The notes beneath the pieces are model-generated. The model made no database searches and was not told the DNA's origin. It worked only from the letters and a program-made list of their open reading frames with translations. The position numbers and the translations under genes are program-made. From Ichthyophis bannanicus (Eukaryota > Chordata > Amphibia > Gymnophiona > Ichthyophiidae), in NCBI GenBank assembly GCA_033557465.1, contig CM066033.1, forward strand, positions 18,601,080 to 18,665,079: a DNA stretch of 64,000 nucleotides, in the 5' to 3' direction. Below, piece by piece: positions 1-10,692 of the stretch. Each line of letters begins with the position of its first letter. The first letter of the stretch is position 1.

Positions 1-2390
1 CTTGAGGAGGTCTGAGCCCGAGGTCCCAAAGTGAACAACACCCACCATCATGTTGGGAACCGCCTTGCACTTCTCGGTCTCAACAGCGCTGTCTTTGCTG
101 CCAAGGAGCAGTCACTCTCTGAATTGGACCCTGCTAACCCCTTTCGGACAGGCGGGACCATGCCTCCTGGACCCTGCTAAGCATCCAGACCCCATCCGGA
201 CAGCTGAGGCTGCGCCATTTGCCTGTGCCCACATGTGCTCCTCAAAAACACATGATGTGCTCGCCTCGGTGGCATCACACCTCCATGGAAAGGGTATCGG
301 TCTTCCTTCTAGATGTGCTCGCCTCAACCTTATGGGAGACCCATACAACGGTCCATACCCTCCTGTTTCCCCTGGGCCTTCCGGTTAACCACCTCAGGAC
401 CCATATCGACCAGCGGCCATTGAAGCGGACAGCAACACTGCAGTCTCCAAGGGATTACTCCCATAACTTGAGGGAAAACCATCCCCCCCAACCTCATGGG
501 GCGACAGCAGCACTGCAGTGTCCAAGACAATCCTCCCATTACTTGGGGGGGGGGGAAGAACCATCACCTTCGGCCTCAAGTAAGAGAGCGCTCATGCCAG
601 AGAGAGCCCCACACCAAGCAGACTTCCCTAGCAACCTCGGTGGCACTTAACCACTGAAACTAAGGCCACGGTGTGCGTAAAGACAGAGAGGCAGATTCAA
701 GGCCAGCCTTGTGAGCACCGGATTTGCATCTTACATTATGATCAACTCAAGGGCAGCACTTGACTTGGCGTACACAAAACTGGTATAGCCAACCACGCAC
801 ACAAAGGAAAACGCACCATGATCACAGGTTCAAGACCTGGCTGAGGACCAGGATGGCAAAATACCAAGCATCACCCCAGTACGCCGTGTGGCGGTGCCTA
901 ATGCCCTGGATTCTAAGGCCCTTTATTGCAAAGATTGAATACTCCAGGCAGTTGACAAGGCGACCATGGCCTCAAAACATTACTCAAGGAAAGTGTGTAA
1001 AAAAAAAAAAAAAAAAACACGTGGCCTGACTACGAATCTATCTACTCACCACGTGGCAAGCACGAAGTGCAACTGTTGAAATGGATAGCACCCTGCCCAT
1101 CTTCAGACACCAGTGTCTCCCCTCAAACACTCACAAGCAACACACACACACACACAACACGAGAACCTGAACCCGTCGACAGATTATAACCCTGACATGA
1201 CCCTGTTGTTCCTGCCTTCAAATGCGCTACAGATAAATGGCTACCGTACTTCCATCAATATGCCATCCTCAGCAGTGCCTAGCGCGAGCTGACAGCCGGG
1301 CAGGTCACCCTACCACTCCGCTAGCCCTCTGACTGCCTCACGGCCCTCCCACTAGGCCTCTACCAGCTGATACGGGAACTCCTCTAGGGCTGGGCTCTGG
1401 ACAATCCCACTGCCGTGTCACGGCAACCAGATTCCAGCCGAATCGGAAATAGACCCAGCGTCCTATCTGCCAGTCCTGGTGGTACCGCCTGCCACACACG
1501 CCATGCTACCGGCTTCCCTGCCCCTGGCCTGCTGGCCCTCCGGCCTACAGAAGCCTTCCAGGGAGGAGCTGATACTACGAACTCTGAGAAGCATCAGGAC
1601 CCTAGGCTACTGCATGCCCAGGACATACACAGAACAAATGCCCAGGACATACACAGAGACAGACACCGAATAAATGTACAAACAACCTGACAAATAAGGG
1701 CCTAGCTATCGTCCCAGCGTACTACACCAATTTCTCCTTCTAAAGTGGCAAATGCAGATCGTAAGCACCTAGGAGGTGCCGCATAAGAACATAATATATG
1801 CCGTAGGCCCAAGTTTTCCATGGGCCCAAGTTTTCCATGGGCCCACCCAACCCAGTTCTCCTTCCATAGTGAAACGTATATCTAGGTCATAAGCACCTAG
1901 CAGTTAAAGACACATGTTCCTTTATGCTTGTTTGGACCATACAGTGTTTTTCCCGAGTTGTCTCAATGCTTCTTTCAAGCCACTCTCAATTCCCACCACT
2001 CTCACAGCCTGCCGATATTGGGAAAGGTTCTACGCTTGCTACAATGACCTCTCTACTGTTGCCATTGTAAGGCTCCGCTTGCACCACTCTCGTGGCCACC
2101 TGCCTAGGCCGTTGCTATTCTTCATCGCTGTGATTACCCCACCACCATTGCTCTAAGCACCGATCACTGTGATCTGGGGTCGCCTAGTATCGGCATACTT
2201 ACAACGCAACTGTTGCACATGCAGGCTTCGCGACTGCAAGCCCACACGCTCCTCTGGCAACATGCTGACTGCAAGCCCACATGCTCTAGCTGCGACATGC
2301 TGTGCCACATGACTGCATGCTGGCCCTGAGGGGGTGACCGAAGCCTCTGCCTTCCCCCATCCACCACAGCGCATGGCAGCTTGGGAGGCA
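1..2390. other. Unassigned sequence
   Basis: No coding region, RNA gene or transposon family could be recognised. What can be seen: a degenerate direct repeat of roughly 90 bp around 430-540 (both copies contain an 'actgcagt' block), a poly-A run near 1000-1016, a short (ac)n tract near 1140-1160, and a 20-bp tandem duplication at about 1806-1845. Short open frames here look random. It directly abuts a DIRS terminal relic, so part of it could be degraded interior of that element, but no recombinase or RNase H motif is visible. Confidence 0.4.
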
Positions 2391-2760
2391 CCAAGTGTGG
2401 CTGACTCATCCTGCTTGTCCTAGGAGAAAACAGAGTTACTTACCTGTAACTGAGTTCTCCGGGGACAGCAGGATAAGTCAGCCACACATTCCCACCCACC
2501 TCCCCTGGAAGGGGGAAGCCCTCGGCCTCCAGACCGGATGCCCGCCTCCTAGCAGCAAAGGCTCAGCTAGTGACGAACTGGCTAGCTAGGGGCTGGCTGG
2601 GGGGTGGGGCCAGTTGGCTCATGCTCAGAAGGGCAAAAGCCCTTCTGAGCTATGGAGAGTACTTCCGTCTCGGCGCCGTCGGATGACGTCACCAAGTGTG
2701 GCTGTCTTATCCTGCTGTCCCCGGAGAACTCAGTTACAGGTAAGTAACTCCGTTTTTCTG
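2391..2760 (+). mobile_element. DIRS-type 3' terminal relic (internal complementary region plus inverted terminal repeat)
   Basis: Two blocks are inverted relative to each other. At 2395-2490 the strand reads through 'gagttacttacctgtaac' and then 'ctccggggacagcaggata'. At 2690-2750 the complement returns, ending 'cagttacaggtaagtaactc'. The same plan (complementary region, about 200 bp spacer, inverted terminal repeat) is seen at the 3' ends of the DIRS elements at 11.8-12.2 and 26.1-26.7 kb, with a different but related sequence. No recombinase frame precedes it, so only the end of the element seems to remain. Family assignment is by this analogy. Confidence 0.5.
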
Positions 2761-3176
2761 GTGCAGTCGTTTCTGTTCTTCTCTGTGATATCTGGTTACT
2801 GCCTTATGTAGGAGCTGGAGTTCTCAGAAAGGAGTCTGAGAGGTAAATCCTCCCTCCTGCTCTCCTGAGCCACATGTCTTTGCACAGGAAAGGGAGACAG
2901 ATTCCAGATGGTCTTGTATGTATCCTCTAATTTATGGTTTACATCTGATCTTACAGCACTGAGCTACATCGTTTGCAGAGCCCGCAGCAGTGGAGTCTGT
3001 CACTGGCTCCCAGAGAGCAACAGCACCTCCTGCTGTATATGAGATGGAATCAAGCCAGGCTCTACATTTCAGGGGTCTCTGGGGCCTGATACTTGGGATT
3101 TCTCCTGTCTAGATAGAATGGCAGCGCACATCTCGCAAAGAGTCTTATATGGCAGACGCTAGATGAGCAGATTTAC

Positions 3177-3303
3177 CTTGTGATATCAGAATGCCATGAA
3201 TCTCCTTGATAACCTTCTTGTACAGCTCCTGCTGCCATTCTCCCAGAATGCCCCACTCCACTTCTGAGAAGTAAGCAGCGACGTCCCTGAAAGTGACCGA
3301 TGC
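3177..3303 (-). CDS. KRAB A-box exon of a KRAB zinc-finger gene (second coding exon)
   Basis: On the minus strand an acceptor (AG at 3305-3304) is followed by a 127-nt open exon, the usual size of KRAB-A exons, and a GT donor at 3176-3175. The product contains [15 protein letters not shown], then [10 protein letters not shown], and ends near HGILISQG, which is a canonical KRAB A box. In known proteins the A box recruits the TRIM28/KAP1 co-repressor for chromatin silencing in the nucleus. The exon enters in phase 0, matching the upstream exon at 5480, and leaves in phase 1, the usual phase at this boundary. No downstream KRAB-B, linker or finger exon was found between 3177 and 1, so the rest of the gene should lie to the left of the window. 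It is open and could be functional. Confidence 0.85.
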
Positions 3304-3659
3304 CTGGAACAGCAAACAGGACACTCAGCTGCACTTTCATTCTGGGGTGTGTGGAATAGAATTTGCCAGTGAGATTAGCAAGCTCCTTTCTCCTAAATAT
3401 CCAGTATTTTGTTTAGATTGCCTGGTCCCCAGAGAAACTCTGGAAATCTCATCTCCTGTCTTTATGATCAATTGGATAGAGGATATGGCACTAGCCTATG
3501 TGGGTTGGAAACGGGGTGGCAGCAACTGCTGAAGGGGTGTTGGAGACTGAAGACAGGAAAGTGGAAAGTGCTGGGGACAGACCTGGAGAGAGGAGTAAGA
3601 AAGCGTCTGAGAGTCAGACAAAGAGACGGAGTGTAAAAGTGTGTCTGTCTGTGTTCGTG

Positions 3660-3970
3660 TGTGTCTGAGAGAGAGAGTCTAAGAAAAAGCATTATTACAG
3701 AGAAGTGGATTAGCGACTCTCATGAATGGGATACAGCCGTCTCAGGTTATAATATGCTCAAGACAAAGATGGTAGCAAAAGGAGAAGAGCAGCTCTTTAA
3801 GTCAAAAACAGTATCAAAGTGGATGAAATGCAGAGGGCACAGGAAGCACTGTGGGATGCGACAGAAAGAAGCCATAACACCTCTGTGTGCATTCATGTGA
3901 TCTACAGATCTGCAAATCAGATAGAGGAACTGCACAAAGATCTGACTGATGACACACAAAAGGTGGGCAT
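3660..3970 (+). pseudogene. CR1/L2-like LINE endonuclease fragment (intronic relic)
   Basis: Around 3700-3760 the plus strand encodes SDSHEWDTAVSGYNMLKT, resembling the CR1 endonuclease segment seen intact at about 14,970-15,015 (NQWDTVIPGYKPYRND). Around 3900-3945 IYRSANQIEELHKDLTD resembles the next block (YYRPPDQNEQMDDEMLKE). Frames change between the two blocks. It lies inside the intron between the two KRAB-gene exons. The match is short and by eye. Confidence 0.45.
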
Positions 3971-4584
3971 TAAGGAGGACGTGTTATTGGCAGGAACTGT
4001 AACCTGCTAGACATCGATTGTAGTATCCAGTCTGCAGGTTAGGAAATTCAGCAGCACTTTTACATGCATTAATGCAGCTGGAAACATCATGCTTTCTGGG
4101 CCAAATTAATGCATGATAACGGAGCCCAATCCAAAGCCCACCATCAACTAAAGAAGCCAGGGATGTGTCAATTAAAAATAGCACCCCCCTGCCTATTCTC
4201 ACAAATCCCTGGCAGCCTATCAGTAAGGGCTACCACCCCCCTCCCCCTATCCCATGCAACTATCAATTTTGCAGAAAGAGTACTCCAAACAGTCTGACAG
4301 GTGAAAGCTTTCTACCAATGACACTTATCCCTTCATTCCCAACTTTTAGCCATCTTCAGACAGATCTCTGTCCAGTTCCTACATCTGAGACAGAGGCACA
4401 TATGGAGTTGCCATTTCCATTTTCTATGATGACCCACAGCACCTTCTCCTTTCCCCATGTCCTCTGTATTTCAGTCACTTTGACATTTTTTGACAGGTAT
4501 TCAGGTGCTGCAGGTTAGTAAATCCTGCAATAAGTATTCTGCGATAATAACTGTAAAAACCTGCTATTTTATCACAGCTTTGCA

Positions 4585-4705
4585 AACAGATCCTTAAGGG
4601 TGAAGGAACTTGCCCAAGATCACATGGATTGTCTGTAGGAAAGCAGGATTTGAATTCTGTATATTATCTTGCTGCTCTAACTAGTAGGCTATTCCTCCAT
4701 TTCAG
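4585..4705 (+). repeat. CORE-SINE/MIR-like relic
   Basis: The stretch has the order expected of the MIR/CORE domain: a variant of 'aacttgcccaagatcacatg', then 'aggatttgaattc', then 'ctagtaggctattcctcc'. The same landmarks recur at 29.88-30.17 and 55.19-55.52 kb, there better preserved. It is an old, diverged copy in the KRAB gene intron. Confidence 0.55.
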
Positions 4706-5479
4706 AAAAAGACAAACTGGGAAAGAGGAGAAAAAGTTGAAAGAGCAGCACAGGGCATGGATTCTGTCTTATCTGGCAGAATAACCACACGAGGTACGCC
4801 CCAGGATGCCCCTCATGGGGTCAGGTGCTGCCATTTTCCAGGATGGTGGTGCAGAGGCAGGAACATGTAGGCATCACTCCTGCCTCCCTATGAAAAATAT
4901 ACCAGGATGGGAGGATCAGAGATACTACAGGAGAGGGACTGCAGAGTGCCAGGGGTTGGGGGTGTAGTGGTCTCTTGGGCAACCAATTTATTTTGTGGGG
5001 TATCAAGGGTGGGGGAGCTAAGGGTCACTAGTTTATGGAATTTTTTTTAAGAGCTCAAGGGGTGGGGGACCAGGGTCACCAGGTTACCAGGCCACCAATG
5101 ATGTTTTTCAGAGGAGTCAGTGTGAGGGCTGTTGGGATCTTTAGGATCAGGGAGTTTCAGGCAGGTGAATGAGCCTCTTTGAGCCATCTGACCTTTTTGC
5201 TTCTGGCTGCAAGTAGTTCAAACCCATGTGCACATATGTCTTCCACCCTCTGTCTTCTTTTGCACAAATCTATTTAGCATTACATATTGTTAATGTATAT
5301 TTTGGGAACAAAATTATGCATTAATCTTGCATTAGAAAACTGCTCTGAGCTATAACGCAGCTCTAACACAACGTTCCTGCAGCAAGGTCAAGGAGGGAAG
5401 GTTGCAAGAGCAGCATTTGCAAACGTTTTCTTTGAAATGTTGATGCCCTGTGCAGAAGAGGAGAATAAACAATTCTTAC

Positions 5480-5527
5480 CTTAACAGAAACCAAGGCAGA
5501 CATTTCCCTCCTGTTTTCCTTCTGCAT
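5480..5527 (-). CDS. First coding exon of the KRAB zinc-finger gene
   Basis: The minus strand reads ATG at 5503 followed by MSALVSVK, then a consensus donor (AAG|GTAAG, GT at 5479-5478). The donor is phase 0 and joins in frame to the KRAB exon at 3303, giving [17 protein letters not shown]. Another in-frame ATG lies at 5527 and would add eight residues (MQKENRRE). I favour the 5503 start because short MSAL-type leaders are what I remember for amphibian KRAB proteins; this is not proven. Exon 1 and the KRAB exon are separated by about 2.2 kb of intron containing LINE and SINE relics. The true 5' exon boundary upstream of the ATG is not resolved. Confidence 0.7.
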
Positions 5528-5529
5528 TC

Positions 5530-6290
5530 TTAGGCTGCTGAGAAGAATTCCCTGTTAATGGAAGGATGAATAAGGCAAAAGGACGCTGGACTAATTCCTA
5601 AGGGTCTCACGTAGTCCCTTCTCTCCCATTTGCAGATCAGGGGCTGGGGCTGGGGCTTGCAGGGATTTCCTGTCCTGGGGAAACAGGAAGTTCCTGCTTC
5701 TAACACAAGTCTTTCCTTCTCTTTGCAAAGTTAGCAGACACTGTAAGTAACTAGAGGAAGCAAACAGGGTAGAGCATGCTCAGTATCCTCTTGTGACATC
5801 ATAATGTAGGAGCCCGCCTCCTTAAGGTGGATCTGCAGAGATGGCAGATAGAGGCAGAGTGTCTCAGAAAGCAGAGGGAGGTAAGATCAGTGTTTAAGCT
5901 GCTGCTACTACAGCAGAAATGTGCTGCTGCTATGCAGCTGGAAAACAAGCATTTTGAGATGAGCAACAAAATTATATCTGACCTTCTTTGTGACTTACAA
6001 AAGGATCTCAATTCCAGCTATTTTATTCATTCAGGACCATAAAATACTACCCATAGGGAAAAAGAAAATCAAAGTATTCTTGTTTACACCTGGTAAAATT
6101 CTGTATAAAAAATGTACAATTCCACACAAGAATTGAGAAAACTTTGCTCACAATATTTTAAATTCTGCATGTTTTATTCATATATTTTTGTGCAGACTTT
6201 TTCCATCATAAAGCCTAACTCCTCAGCTCTCTCACTCCAATCACAGCTGTCTCTCAGCACCCAAGCCTTCCCTACCACCCCCCCCCCCCC
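5530..6290. promoter_or_regulatory. Upstream region of the KRAB zinc-finger gene; no defined promoter
   Basis: This lies immediately 5' of the first coding exon on the minus strand, so it should hold the 5' UTR and possibly the promoter. Visible candidates are a short palindromic ETS-like core (caggaagttcctg near 5686) and a CRE-like 'gtgacatcat' near 5793. No TATA box or CpG island is obvious. Beyond about 5830 nothing is recognisable until the hAT-like end at 6297. Confidence 0.25.
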
Positions 6291-6296
6291 TACCCC

Positions 6297-8385
6297 AGGG
6301 CCAGCACTACCTGGTAAACCTGGTAAGCGCTTTAGGAGGGCGCCGTCACCAGTCGCCTGCCCACCACCGCTTCAAAAAAAAAGAAAGCAGCCGCCGGAAC
6401 ATTTCTCTGTTCCCGCAGCTCTTCTCTCTTTTAGACCGCTGGGTCTCAGAGTTTCCAAAGGCAGTAATAATCATTTCCAGAGAAACAGGAAATGCTTGTT
6501 ACTGCTGGAAGCTCCGCGATACAGAAGTTTAAAAGAGAGCAGAGTGGCGGTAACAGAGAAATGTTCCCACTGCTGCTTTCGCTTTTTGAAGGATGAGTTG
6601 AAGAGAGGAGGAAAGGGGCCAGAAGGGAGCAGATATAGAGTGGGGGGTGGGGGAGCTGGAAGGAAGCAGACCGGGGGGGGGGGGGAAGCTGGAAGGGAGT
6701 ATACATGGGGGCTACAAGAGAGCATAAACCGGGGTGAGCTGGAAGGGTGCAGGCCCGATGGGGGGAGCTGGAAGGGAGAAAACATGGGGGGCTACAAGGG
6801 AGCAGACACTGGCAGATCTGCAAGGGAGCAGACACTGGGGGGGCTGAAAGGGAGCAGACACGGGGGGCTACAAGAGAGCAGACACTGCAGGGAGCTGGAA
6901 GGCAGCAGACATGAAGGGGTGAGCTGGTAGGGTGCAGACCCTGGGGGGGAGGAAGCTGGAAGGGAGCAAACATGGGGGCTACAAGGGAGCAGACACTGGG
7001 GAGCTGAAAGGGAGCAGACACGGGGGGCTACAAGAGAGCAGACACTGCAGGGAGCTGGAAGGTAGCAGACACAGGGGGGGGGGAACTGGAAGGGAGTAAA
7101 CATGGGGGCTACAAGGGAGCAGACACTGGCGGACCTGGAAGGGAGCAGACACGGGGGTGAGCTGGAAGGATGCAGACCCAGGTGGGGAGGAAGCTGGAAG
7201 GGAGCAAACATGGGGGCTACAAGGGAGCAGACACTGGGGGAGCTGAAAGGGAGCAGACACGGGGGGCTACAAGAGAGCAGACACTGCAGGGAGCTGGAAG
7301 GGAGCAGACAAGGAGGGTGAGCTGGAAGGGTGCAGACCCGGGGGGGGGGGAAGCTGGAAGGGAGTAAACATGGGGGCTACAAGGGAGCAGACACTGGCGG
7401 AGCTGAAAGGGAGCAGACACAGGGGGGCTACAAGAGAGCAGACACTGCAGGGAGCTGGAAGGGAGCAGACACAGCGGGTGAGTTGGAAGGGTGCAGACCT
7501 GGGGAGGTGAAGCTGGAAGGGAGTAAACATGGGGGCTACAAGGGAGTAGACACTGGCAAAGCTGCAAGGGAGCAGACATGGGGGGCTACAAGAGAGCAGA
7601 TACCGGGGTAAGCTGGAAGGGTGCAGGCCGGGGGGGGGGGGGAAGCGGGAAGGGATTAAACATGGGGGCTACAAGTGTGCAGAAACCGGGCTGAGAGGTA
7701 AGGGTGCAGGCCCAGGGGTGGGGGGGAGCTGGAAGGGAGTAAACATGGTGGCTACAAGGGAGCAGACACTGGGGAGCAGGAAGGGAGCAGACATAGGGGG
7801 CTACAAGAGAGCAGACAATGCACGGAGCTGGAAGGGAGCAGACACGGGGGAGGGTGGGGGAGCTGGAAAGGAGCTGACACTTGGGGATGGGACTGGAAGG
7901 GGGATGGACAGAGTAGAGGTGACTGGAAGGGAACTGACATGGGAGGAGGCTCTGGGACTGGAGGTTCGCTGATACCTGGGATGGTATTTGGACTAGAAGG
8001 GGCTGGACGATGGAGGAGGGGGACTAGAAGGGAACAGACACCAGTGGCAATGCTGGGAATGCAAGGGGGTTGACACTGGGAGGGGAGGATGTAAAGGGGG
8101 CTGATACTGGGAGGGTTACTGGGACTGGAAAAAGGCTGATCGAAGAAAATGAAGAAAACAAAAGGAGAGACCAGAAATGGCAGATGGACTATAGACCATA
8201 GAAAGAGAGCTAAGAGAAGACAGAGGAAAAACAGAAACCTCAGATCAGGACAAACATGATCAAAAATTGTCAGACAACAAAAGTAGAAAAATAATTTTAT
8301 TTTTAATTTAGTGATTGAACTTTGCGCTGTCTTTATATTTCACACAGTATGTGAAACTGCATCTCTTAGCTGGTGTGGCACCGCA
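6297..8385 (+). mobile_element. hAT-like non-autonomous element with minisatellite interior (limits uncertain)
   Basis: The sequence 'cagggccagcactacctgg' at 6297 resembles the CAGGGCCGGC... ends common to vertebrate non-autonomous hAT elements, and is followed by 'gcgctttaggagggcgcc', also typical of that class. The interior is dominated by the minisatellite at 6600-8110. A matching inverted right end was not found, so the right limit is set only by the next such end at 8389. No transposase is present. Confidence 0.4.
6600..8110. repeat. G-rich minisatellite, 'gctggaagggagcagacac' family
   Basis: Variants of 'gctggaagggagcagacac' alternate with 'gggggctacaag' blocks. Higher-order units recur, marked by 'aaacatgggggctac' at about 6967, 7099, 7206, 7367, 7524 and 7658. 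Best-preserved spacing is about 160 bp, with shorter deleted units. The array decays after about 7870 into 'gggactggaagggg' variants. Long open frames on both strands here (for example repeated CSLVAP) are artefacts of repeat length and composition, not genes. Confidence 0.9.
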
Positions 8386-8388
8386 TCC

Positions 8389-8700
8389 GCAGGGCCGGCC
8401 CATCCATTGAGCAAGAATGTTGTTTGCACAGGGCCCCGGGTTTCAGGGGGCCCCGTTCAAACAACATTCTGCCCATCAGCCACTTAAAGAGAAAAAAGAA
8501 ACTTGCTGCTGCTGCTGCCGCCGTGGCAGCGGCAGAATCAAGTGTCTCCCGCAGTCAAGTGTCTCCTGCGGGGGGCCCCCCCCATGGCCTGCCCGGCAGA
8601 GCCCGCCTCAATCACTCTCCTCGGCGCGGCTTTCAGAGCTGTGAAGGGAGAGTTTCCCTCTCGCAGCTCTGTTAAGCTCGCCAGGGCTGTTATTAATTAA
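8389..8700 (+). mobile_element. hAT-like fragment with hairpin, related to the 63.6-64 kb palindrome
   Basis: Starts with 'cagggccggcccatccattg'. Near 8412-8472 'gaatgttgtttg' pairs with 'caaacaacattc' around a GGGGCCCC-rich loop. From 8505 a GCN-rich stretch leads into 'agctgtgaagggagagtttc' and 'ctctgttaagc', which parallels the left arm of the terminal palindrome (agctgtgagaggcgcgaagg ... ctctgttaagc). No transposase is present. Confidence 0.45.
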
Positions 8701-9794
8701 GCACTTTCCTCCAGTGGCACGGCTCTCCTGCTCCTTTGTGCTGCCTTGTGCCTGCAGGAGGTGCCTCCCTTCTGCGCTCCTTAGTGACCAGTGACTGAAG
8801 TGATTCTAGGTATAACTGTGAGGTGATCTTAAAGATTATGAGTAATAATTTGTACTTGGTGCGGGAGTCCATCGGCAAACAAGAGTAACCAAGGCAGTTT
8901 TGTTTTGTTTTCTACCCAGCTAAAGTGGTCAATTTGGTAACTTAAATCCAGTGATTTTTGTGAATGTTATACTATAAATTGTTAGGATCCAGATGCAGGT
9001 CCAGCTCCATCTAAATCCTGGAAAAATCCTGTTTTTCTTTAATTTACTTATGATTAGATCTCACAATTTGGATTGTAATTTTATTTGTCAAGAAATGCTG
9101 AATATTTTCCCTCTGAATTCTGACCCAGAGCTAGGACAGAATAAATCCTTTCTGCTTTTTTTAAGTCTGAGTCCAAGGATTGGAACTCTAGAGGACAACT
9201 GAAGCCCAATTCAAAAGTTTTTCTATCCAAAAGCTAGAAGCAGCCTCTTGATGATGCTTCTTAGCCAGAAGCTGACCAGCAACTGCACTGCCATGATTTA
9301 AATAAAAATCAGGATGTTTTAACCAATTGCAGAGGGCTACAGTCTGAGGCAACCGGCAACCTCCTCCTCCCCCCTCCCCTGTTGCTGACTGAAAGTCCTT
9401 TCCTTCTGGAAATTTCAGAGGTTTGTCCATTGTAATCTGCTTTGGGATTTGTTGTTTGCAGTCTGCATTGTCAGGTTTGTAATTCCCAGTGCTGAGCAAC
9501 AAACATCTATGCCAGGCTCTGTGTCCTTAAAGGCAGAAACCTCTGGGAGGGGTAAATTTTTATCAGTCAGCTTTAAATAAACACAAGGGCTAGAGCCTCG
9601 CCTCCAAGATTTAACAGAAGACACTCATGTTAGGAGAAAATCATTACTTTCCCAGAGTGCTAAGGTGCTGGTGGTATGCTTTTCTAAGGTTCCCTTGTAA
9701 ATATCTTGTTTCATTTTACAGGAATAATTATATCTTTATGGAACCTATGCATTTAGAAAATTTTCTGATTGACAACCGTATTGGTTTGTTTTTA

Positions 9795-10663
9795 GATCTG
9801 GAGCTGGAAATGTGGACCACATGCCTGATTGCGTCTCTCCATTGGTGGCAATCTCTAGAAAACCTTATAGTAGGCTCTCCTTTTCAGAAACCGCTACCTC
9901 AGGCTGTCCTGATGACAGATGCATCCAAGTTGGGTTGGGGGGCCCACTTGGGCAATCTACTCAGGGTCTGTGGATCCCACAGGAGGCTCCTCTTCAAGTA
10001 AACCTCCTAGAACTCAGAGCCATCTCCAATGCTATTCGAGTCTTTTGCATCCAGCTCAGAAACAAAACAGTTCTGGTGCAAACCGACAATAAAGTAGCCA
10101 TGTGTTACCTAAACAAACAAGGCGAAACAGGATCTCTGCAATTATGCAATGAAGCTTTGCAACTATGGGCTTTTGCCAGAGAGCATCAGATTCATTTATT
10201 GGCAGTATACCTACCAGGCATTCAAAACGTTTGGGCAGACAGACTCAGCCGAGTCCTGTTGACACATGAGTGGTCCCTCCTCTCAAATCAACTTGCTCGA
10301 GTATTTCAGGTCTGGGGAACACCAGACATAGACCTCTTTGCAAGTCCACAGAATGCCAAACTTCCCCGGTTCTGTTCCAGACTTCCGGCTCAAAATTGTC
10401 AGGCGAGGGATGCATTCCTGGTCCACTGGGGCCAGGATTTTTCTCTATGCCTTCCCACCAATCCCCCTAATTCCCAAAACCATATTCAAACTCCAGAGAG
10501 ACAGAGGATGCATGATACTGATAGCTCCATGCTGGCCAAGACAAACCTGGTAGTTCCTCTGGAGTTGGGGAATGCTCCAGATCTTCTGTCCCAGGACAAC
10601 AGATCTTTATTGCACCCCAATCCCCAGTCCCTACATCTCAGGGCCTGCTTACTCAAGGCCTAG
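9795..10663 (+). pseudogene. DIRS-A RT C-terminus and RNase H (frameshifted)
   Basis: The first frame gives WTTCLIASLHWWQSLENL and then MTDASKLGWGAHL, the RNase H strand carrying the first catalytic Asp. A frameshift near 9955 moves the rest into another frame, which continues with GLWIPQEAPLQVNLLELRA (the catalytic Glu) and VLVQTDNKVAMCYLNKQ (the second Asp). The C-terminal part has VWGTPDIDLFASPQNAKLP, a usual DIRS RNase H tail. RNase H degrades the RNA strand during reverse transcription. With the RT palm missing and the frame broken it cannot be functional. The second frame runs to 10663, ending 30 bp before the YR start. Confidence 0.85.
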
Positions 10664-10692
10664 AATTTCAAGATCTAGGCCTTTCACAACAA

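Noticed and set aside
50..650. Overlapping frames of 112 and 143 aa at the left edge
   Set aside because: No recognisable domain, low-complexity Pro/His/Ser content and competing frames on both strands.
5827..6042. 71-aa plus-strand frame with Leu/Gln-rich coiled-coil look
   Set aside because: No splice or family evidence; it lies upstream of and antisense to the KRAB gene, and length is within chance.
6446..7579. Long overlapping open frames on the minus strand with repeated CSLVAP/PFQLP peptides
   Set aside because: They are translations of the minisatellite; peptide periodicity follows the DNA repeat and no family is matched.
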